Below are positions 59,258 through 64,000 of a stretch of DNA of 64,000 bases, piece by piece. The stretch spans positions 1 to 64,000 of the forward strand of contig NZ_JAERQF010000019.1 in NCBI RefSeq assembly GCF_016734815.1. The letters are read 5' to 3'. The notes beneath the pieces were generated by a model. The model was not told the origin of the DNA. It did not search any database and saw nothing but the letters and a program-made list of their open reading frames with translations. Every line of letters begins with the position of its first letter. Positions within the stretch are counted from its first letter, which is position 1. The DNA is from Hymenobacter rubidus (GTDB taxonomy: Bacteria > Bacteroidota > Bacteroidia > Cytophagales > Hymenobacteraceae). Position numbers and translations under genes: made by a program.

Positions 59258-60028
59258 TTATAAACGGCGGCGCGCTGGTGGCTCGGCTTGCGCGGTGTTC
59301 ATCCACCGGTCCCAGTGTGTGAAGTAATACCCGTAGTTTTTGGTGAAGAGCTGGTGGTGCAGGTTGTGGTGCGTGGCCGACGAGAGCAACCTGCCCCAGA
59401 AGCTGGACCGTTTTGTTTGCGGCACAAACTCGAAGCCTAAGTGCCCTACAATGTTGCTCAACAGCACTACCCCAAGGAAACCAGCAAACACATAAATGTG
59501 CAGCGGAAACACCAGAATGAGCGGAAACACTACGGCCCCTTCCAGCAGCGCCTCCACTGGATGAAAGGCATATGCGGCCCAGGGCGTGGGATTGGTGGAG
59601 CGGTGGTGCACGGTGTGCACGTGCCGGTAAAGCCAGCGCGTGTGCAGCAACCGATGCGTCCAATAAAAATACGTGTCGTGCAGCACCAGCACCAGCCCGC
59701 CCGACAGGCTCAGGTAGGCCCACCCGTGCTGGCGCACATCGGTATATAAGGTGGTGTGGCCTCGGGTATAAAGCCAGTACACCAGCACGCCGAGCAACGC
59801 AAAAATGTAGGCCGTGGAGCTGGAATAAACCAACTCGTGTCGGATTTGGTCGGCCTTAGGCGACCGGGGCTGAATTTTGAACCGCTGCAAGCCCGGTAGC
59901 CCGGGCCGGTAACACAGCGCGTAGCTCAGCCCGGCCAGCACCGCATAGCGCGCAAAGGCCAGCACCACCAGCGCCAATACAATGTTTCCTTCGTGTTCCA
60001 TGAGGCAGAGAAGTAACCGGTGCAACAA
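59258..60028 (-). CDS. Fatty acid hydroxylase/sterol desaturase family membrane protein
   Basis: A 256-residue integral membrane di-iron oxygenase. Histidine motifs are HDTYFYWTHRLLH, RHVHTVHHRSTNPTPW and the C-terminal THHNLHHQLF; these bind the two irons. Four to five membrane helices are predicted. Family members hydroxylate or desaturate fatty acids, sterols or carotenoids; carotenoid and lipid hydroxylation are both plausible here. Its start is 15 bases downstream of the desaturase stop, so both come from one transcript. Confidence 0.88.
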   Translation of the reverse strand: MLHRLLLCLMEHEGNIVLALVVLAFARYAVLAGLSYALCYRPGLPGLQRFKIQPRSPKADQIRHELVYSSSTAYIFALLGVLVYWLYTRGHTTLYTDVRQHGWAYLSLSGGLVLVLHDTYFYWTHRLLHTRWLYRHVHTVHHRSTNPTPWAAYAFHPVEALLEGAVVFPLILVFPLHIYVFAGFLGVVLLSNIVGHLGFEFVPQTKRSSFWGRLLSSATHHNLHHQLFTKNYGYYFTHWDRWMNTAQAEPPARRRL

Positions 60029-60043
60029 GAAGCCCGCCGAACG

Positions 60044-61111
60044 TTAGCAGGAACTCAGTTTTTTGAGCAGTCGGAAATGCGACCCCAGGGCCCCAAATAG
60101 GGAATTGTGCCGGTAGCGCAAGCCGAACTCCTGCGCCGTGGCTCGCACCAGCTTGGTGATGGCCGGATAGTGCACATGACAATAGCGGGGAAATAGGTGG
60201 TGGGCTACATGATGATTGAGGCCGCTAAAGAGGAAGCTGACGAGGCGCGAGTCGGGGCTGTAGTCGTCGGTGGTGCGCAGTTGGTGTTCGCCCCAACTGC
60301 AGTCCATGAGGCCGTCGGCGTTGGGCACGGCAAACACCGAGTCTTCTACGGCGTGGTTGGCCAGCAGGGCAAACATGGCCACCACCCCCGAACCCAGGTG
60401 CATGCACACAAACCCCAGCCCAATGTGCCAGAACGGCACCGGCAGCACCGCAGCCGGCACCACCAGCAGGTAGAACAGGTAAAAGGCTTTGCTGGCAACT
60501 AGCGTGAGCCAATGCACCGCAGCGTGGTGCGCCGTGGCCGTCCCAATCTTCGCGCGCCGGTAGTAGCTAAAGTCCCGAAACAGTACCCAGAACAAGATGT
60601 AGAATGGGTAGAGCACCCGCATGTACCAGTGCTGGAGCCGGTGTCTGGCGCGGGAAGTGGTGAAGGGTGTGACGCGCACCAGGGAGCTTTGCTCCAGGTC
60701 GATGTCCAGGCCCGGGATGTTGGTGTAGGCATGGTGCGACACGGTGTGCTTATACTTATACATGTAGCCGTCGCCCCCCACCAGGTTGGCAAAGTGTAGC
60801 AGCACCGCATTGACCCACGGGCGAGCCGAGAATACGCCATGTGCTGCATCGTGCACCATGCTCATGGCCGCCAGCAGCAGGCAAACGCCCATTAGAAACC
60901 ACATCGCCAAAAACAAGAATAATGGCATGGTTACCAGCAGAATAATGCCGTAGCTGAGGCCGAACGACCCCGCAAAAAAGGCCGCCTTCCACCGCGCCTC
61001 CGGCGTGGCGTAGCGCGGAATTCCTTCCTGTGCAAAGTAGGCCTGCACCCGGCTTTTTAGGGTGTGGTAAAATCCATCGGATGGTTCGGGCTGAAAGCGA
61101 ATACTGGCCAT
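60044..61111 (-). CDS. Membrane-bound acyl-lipid/acyl-CoA fatty acid desaturase
   Basis: A 355-residue integral membrane desaturase. The three His boxes are MVHDAAHGVFS, KHTVSHHAYTNIPG and LNHHVAHHLFPRYCHVHYPA, the spacing expected for the front-end/acyl-lipid group; LEQSSLVRVTPF lies after box two. Hydrophobic helices fill the gaps. No N-terminal cytochrome b5 domain is attached, so electrons must come from a separate donor; a ferredoxin-type reductase is encoded 1.6 kb away at 62753. The ATG at 61111 fits the family; longer readings add Cys-rich unconserved residues. Confidence 0.92.
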   Translation of the reverse strand: MASIRFQPEPSDGFYHTLKSRVQAYFAQEGIPRYATPEARWKAAFFAGSFGLSYGIILLVTMPLFLFLAMWFLMGVCLLLAAMSMVHDAAHGVFSARPWVNAVLLHFANLVGGDGYMYKYKHTVSHHAYTNIPGLDIDLEQSSLVRVTPFTTSRARHRLQHWYMRVLYPFYILFWVLFRDFSYYRRAKIGTATAHHAAVHWLTLVASKAFYLFYLLVVPAAVLPVPFWHIGLGFVCMHLGSGVVAMFALLANHAVEDSVFAVPNADGLMDCSWGEHQLRTTDDYSPDSRLVSFLFSGLNHHVAHHLFPRYCHVHYPAITKLVRATAQEFGLRYRHNSLFGALGSHFRLLKKLSSC

Positions 61112-61370
61112 GACTGTAGCAGGAAAAAGGTGAAAGCAAGAATGAGAAAAGCAAGCATCGCACGGGCACCACTGCGGCACCAGCCACTGGCCCACGCTGT
61201 GACGCAGGCATTTACCCAACTTCGGAAAGCTACCGCCCGGCCTTGCGCATCCCTAATTGACTGCTACCGGCGTCCATTTTTATTTCCGCTGGTGCTGCGC
61301 CAAAACTGCTATTGCAAAGGTTCGGGCCGCAGGCTTGCCTACTGCAAAGTCAGATTGAAGAGCTTGTGGC

Positions 61371-61408
61371 AATAATTACTACTTGCTCAAGGAAGCATCG
61401 TAATTATT
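61371..61408. promoter_or_regulatory. Inverted repeat operator candidate between divergent genes
   Basis: Perfect 9-bp arms aataattac and gtaattatt; the 3' flanks form a direct repeat (tacttgc / tagcttgc). It lies 18 bases before the regulator start and 260 bases before the desaturase start. Confidence 0.45.
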
Positions 61409-61425
61409 ACTAGCTTGCTTTCTGT

Positions 61426-62427
61426 ATGGAAACGCCCGATGCCCAGATTCGCTTCCTTCAGCAAGTCAAAGCCCAGTTGCTGCCTCACCAGTCGCTGGTG
61501 GAAGAAATAGCCGACGTGCTGGGCCTAAGCACCGATAGCGCCTATCGGCGCATTAGAGGCGAGAAGCCGCTGGACCTGCCCGAAGTGCAGAAAATAGGCG
61601 CCCGGTTTCGAGTGTCTATCGACCAATATCTTTTTCCGCAAACCGAGGGCATCCTCTTCACAGGGCGGCAGCCCTTGCAGCAGGACCACGCTCTGGAGCG
61701 GTGGCTGCAGGACGTAGAAAATCAGCTAACGCTGGTAAACCGCTTTCTCGACTCGCATATCTACTTCATCATCAAGGACATTCCTTTGTTCTACCATTTC
61801 CAGATACCGGAGTTGGCCGAATTTAAGTTTTTCTTCTGGATGAAGTCCATTCTCCACGACGACCAGTTGCGTGGGGTCAAGTTTCGGTTGGGTGATGCCC
61901 GGTACAGCCATCTGCACGTGGCCTGCCAGCGCATCATCAAGCTCTATACCCAAGTGGCCACCACCGAAATCTGGAACGTGGAAAGCCTAAACAGCGCCCT
62001 ACGCCAAATTCAATTTTACCACGAGTCCGGCAACTTTGCATCTGATGATGACGTGCGCCTGCTGTACGCCAAAGTAAGTGAGTTGCTCGACTACGTAGAG
62101 ACGCAAGCCGAGCACGGCGTCAAGTGCATCCTGAGTCAGGTCCCTGCCTCCACCGCCCCGCCCTACCGCCTGTTTGTGAACGAGTTGATACTAGGCGACA
62201 ACACGTTTGCCGCCGAACTGGGCAATACCCGCATCACCTTTCTCAACCACAGTGTGCTGTATTTTGTGGGCACCCGCGACGAGGGATTCAACGACTTCAT
62301 GTTTGCTCACCTATCCAACCTTATGAAGAAATCGACCCTCATCAGCGGCACTGGCGAAAAAGAGCGAACCCAGTTTTTCAACAGCTTGCGCCGCAACCTG
62401 CACACCCACGCGCTAGCCCTACGCTAA
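61426..62427 (+). CDS. HTH-type transcriptional regulator (BetR/XRE-like N-terminus), function unknown
   Basis: A 333-residue cytoplasmic protein. Residues about 20-60 are an XRE/BetR-like helix-turn-helix: LVEEIADVLGLSTDSAYRRI then RGEKPLDLPE. The remaining 270 residues are mainly helical with no known enzyme motif; FLDSHIYFIIKDIPLFYHFQ, WNVESLNSALRQIQFYHE and ITFLNHSVLYFVGTRDE suggest a ligand- or protein-binding domain. Proteins of this layout are common in Bacteroidota and uncharacterised. Gene order suggests it controls the divergent desaturase/hydroxylase pair or the reductase downstream, or both. Confidence 0.7.
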   Translation: METPDAQIRFLQQVKAQLLPHQSLVEEIADVLGLSTDSAYRRIRGEKPLDLPEVQKIGARFRVSIDQYLFPQTEGILFTGRQPLQQDHALERWLQDVENQLTLVNRFLDSHIYFIIKDIPLFYHFQIPELAEFKFFFWMKSILHDDQLRGVKFRLGDARYSHLHVACQRIIKLYTQVATTEIWNVESLNSALRQIQFYHESGNFASDDDVRLLYAKVSELLDYVETQAEHGVKCILSQVPASTAPPYRLFVNELILGDNTFAAELGNTRITFLNHSVLYFVGTRDEGFNDFMFAHLSNLMKKSTLISGTGEKERTQFFNSLRRNLHTHALALR

Positions 62428-62570
62428 GGACGTACTATCGCTGCTGTGCTTGTTCCACGTTGGGCAATGGTGGTCCACAGCCAACCCATTTCAGCGTAAT
62501 TGTCTCAACAAGAGTGAAAGTTGCCACTTCTGCAAAACGAACAGTCGTTAGTTTTTTTGCGGGAATGTAT

Positions 62571-62578
62571 TACTTTTG
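62571..62578 (+). promoter_or_regulatory. -7 element TACTTTTG for the reductase gene
   Basis: Perfect TAnnTTTG in the 325-base gap; the nearest TTG is 11 bases upstream, too close for a standard -33. No other feature is seen in the gap. Confidence 0.4.
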
Positions 62579-62752
62579 CCATTACTTTCACCCCTTCTTT
62601 TCCCACCCGTCAACTCTCCGCCTGCGCTTGACAGGCACCGCTTCCATAATTCCGGAGCTGTGGTGCTGATGCAACGCAAGAGGCACTGGCCGCGCCGACA
62701 GCATTTTGAAATCGAGCGCGCCTGCTTCTAAAAGCCAGAGCCGAGTTCCCAC

Positions 62753-63826
62753 ATGAGCAGGTTCCACAAACTCAAAATCAAGAACATCCGCCGCGAAACG
62801 CCCGATTGCGTTTCCCTGGCCTTTGAGGTGCCGGCCGAACTGCGCGAGGCTTTCCGCTACACCCCTGGGCAGTACCTGACCCTGCGCCGTGAGCACCAAG
62901 GCGAAGATTTGCGGCGGTCCTACTCCATTTGCAGCAGCCCGTTGGACGAGGAGTGGCGTGTGGCCATCAAGAAAGTGCCCGAGGGGCGCTTCTCGGCCCT
63001 GGCTGTGGATGGCCTGCACGTGGGCGACACGCTAGAGGTGATGCCGCCGCAGGGCCGTTTCACCGCTACGCTGCACCCTTCGCATGCCAAGAGCTATGCA
63101 TTGTTTGCAGCGGGCAGCGGCATCACGCCCATTCTGAGCATCGTCAAAACGATATTGCTGACCGAGCCGGGCAGCCAGGTGTACTTGGTGTACGGCAACC
63201 GGGGGCGCAACTCCATTATTTTCAAGGAAGCCATTGAGGGGATGAAGAATAAATTCCTTGACCGGCTGAGCGTGTTCCACATCCTGAGCCGCGAGCAGGG
63301 CGACAGCGACCTGTTTTTTGGCCGCCTCGACCAGGCCAAGACGGCGCAGCTACTTGAGAAAGTGCTGCCGGCTTCGTTGCTCGATGAATGCTTCATCTGC
63401 GGGCCGGAGGAAATGATTCACGGCGTGCGCGCCGCTCTAGGCGAAGCTGGCGTAGCACCCGAGAAAATTCACTTCGAGCTCTTCACCGCTGCCAACGGGG
63501 CCAAGGCCAAAGCCGCCGTGCAGCGACCAGTGGGCGACGACGACCAGAAAAGCCTGGTGACCCTGCGCCTCGACGGCCGCGCCTACTTGCTGGATATGTC
63601 GTACTACGGCGATACCGTGCTCGATGCCGCGCTGGCCGCCGGGGTTGATGCGCCGTATTCCTGCAAAAACGGCATGTGCAGCACCTGTCGGGCCCGCGTC
63701 ACGGCCGGCACCGCCGCCATGGACGTAAACTACTCGCTTTCGGAAACGGAAGTGGCCAAAGGCTACGTTCTGACTTGTCAGGCCCGGCCAACTTCGGCCG
63801 AGGTTACCGTTGATTTTGACCATTGA
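62753..63826 (+). CDS. PaaE-like ferredoxin-dependent oxidoreductase (FAD, NAD(P), 2Fe-2S)
   Basis: A 357-residue electron-transfer flavoprotein. The FAD domain has LRRSYSICSSP, the NAD(P) domain LFAAGSGITPILSIVK and LVYGNRGRNSI, and the C-terminal plant-type 2Fe-2S domain has the Cys pattern CKNGMCSTC with a later CQARP. The order matches PaaE-type reductases of phenylacetyl-CoA oxygenase and ring hydroxylases, and relatives serve membrane di-iron desaturases. No paaABCD genes are visible on this side, so donation to the nearby desaturase or hydroxylase is the likelier role. A family A repeat follows 15 bases after the stop. Confidence 0.93.
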   Translation: MSRFHKLKIKNIRRETPDCVSLAFEVPAELREAFRYTPGQYLTLRREHQGEDLRRSYSICSSPLDEEWRVAIKKVPEGRFSALAVDGLHVGDTLEVMPPQGRFTATLHPSHAKSYALFAAGSGITPILSIVKTILLTEPGSQVYLVYGNRGRNSIIFKEAIEGMKNKFLDRLSVFHILSREQGDSDLFFGRLDQAKTAQLLEKVLPASLLDECFICGPEEMIHGVRAALGEAGVAPEKIHFELFTAANGAKAKAAVQRPVGDDDQKSLVTLRLDGRAYLLDMSYYGDTVLDAALAAGVDAPYSCKNGMCSTCRARVTAGTAAMDVNYSLSETEVAKGYVLTCQARPTSAEVTVDFDH

Positions 63827-63841
63827 TGCGTTATTTAAGAA

Positions 63842-63936
63842 CGTCCTGCTGAGCGCAGTCGAAGCATCTCGCTCGCTTCGTTGACCGATTGATATACTGC
63901 TGCACGCGAGATGCTTCGACTGCGCTCAGCAGGACG
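63842..63936. repeat. REP-like palindrome, family A
   Basis: Arms cgtcctgctgagcgcagtcg and cgactgcgctcagcaggacg, 15 bases after the reductase stop. Confidence 0.9.
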
Positions 63937-63984
63937 CTGTTTTTTTATCCCTAGAATACACCCGCAACCCACTCATTCAGTCCC

Positions 63985-64000
63985 ATGGAAACCCTCGAAA
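63985..64000 (+). CDS. Possible start of a further gene (cut by window end)
   Basis: An ATG followed by five more codons that stay open (Met-Glu-Thr-Leu-Glu). Too short to identify; called only because it lies where a downstream gene would begin. Confidence 0.25.

Noticed and set aside
62753-63826. Phenylacetate degradation locus (paaE)
   Set aside because: The reductase fits, but no paaABCD genes are in the window; the window ends just after it, so this cannot be settled here.

Overview
The window looks like a chromosomal segment of a high-GC Bacteroidota, most likely Hymenobacter or a close Cytophagales relative. The evidence is SusC/SusD proteins, three secreted proteins with type IX secretion (T9SS) C-terminal sorting domains, recurrent TAnnTTTG promoter elements, a tmRNA tag ending in SYAMAA, and a hybrid two-component regulator with a periplasmic sugar-binding sensor. 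This is an inference from gene content; no rRNA is present.

Layout. 1-8.0 kb: Tat-exported glycosylasparaginase, CutC, a tandem D-Ala-D-Ala ligase fusion, a PASTA-domain membrane protein and a T9SS cargo protein. 8.0-9.9 kb: a FAS1 protein and a GAF protein. 10.2-20.3 kb: one plus-strand operon with a DeoR regulator, sugar isomerase, two-subunit transketolase, lipoprotein binding protein, DUF2291 protein, RbsA-type ATPase, RbsC-type permease and FGGY kinase. This set matches the known import-isomerase-kinase-transketolase logic for branched pentoses such as D-apiose and is unusual for a Bacteroidota. 20.3-24.8 kb: ribB, tRNA-Arg(CCG), sucC, an anchored GH113-like glycosidase and a LolD-type ATPase. 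25.5-29.3 kb: an orphan phage-like gene, a T9SS pectate lyase and a decayed copy of the orphan gene's 3' end. 29.7-50.5 kb: a polysaccharide utilisation locus (LacI regulator, hybrid two-component regulator, SusC, SusD, three alginate-lyase-fold proteins, GH88, SDR, two GH2) that fits a uronate-containing plant or algal polysaccharide. 50.9-58.4 kb: RecQ, rhodanese, a secreted nuclease and dnaX. 58.7-64 kb: tmRNA, fatty acid desaturase plus hydroxylase, a regulator and a PaaE-like reductase.

How parts work together. The PUL would bind and import oligosaccharides (SusCD), cleave them by beta-elimination (lyases), remove the unsaturated uronyl end (GH88), trim neutral or uronic residues (GH2) and feed keto-uronates to the SDR. 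The ABC operon would import and phosphorylate a released small sugar and pass it to the pentose phosphate pathway by transketolase. The desaturase, hydroxylase, regulator and ferredoxin-type reductase may form a membrane-lipid modification module.

The most notable non-gene features are about 17 copies of an imperfectly palindromic REP-like element (family A), usually just 3' of stop codons, with co-varying arms and one nested copy; three copies of a second family confined to the PUL, one lying inside a signal-peptide region; and an 87-bp palindromic element inserted in frame in the ligase gene. A run of eleven A in dnaX, with stops in both alternative frames directly after it, predicts slippage-made gamma subunit. 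A LacI-like operator is shared by the two presumed PUL transcription units.
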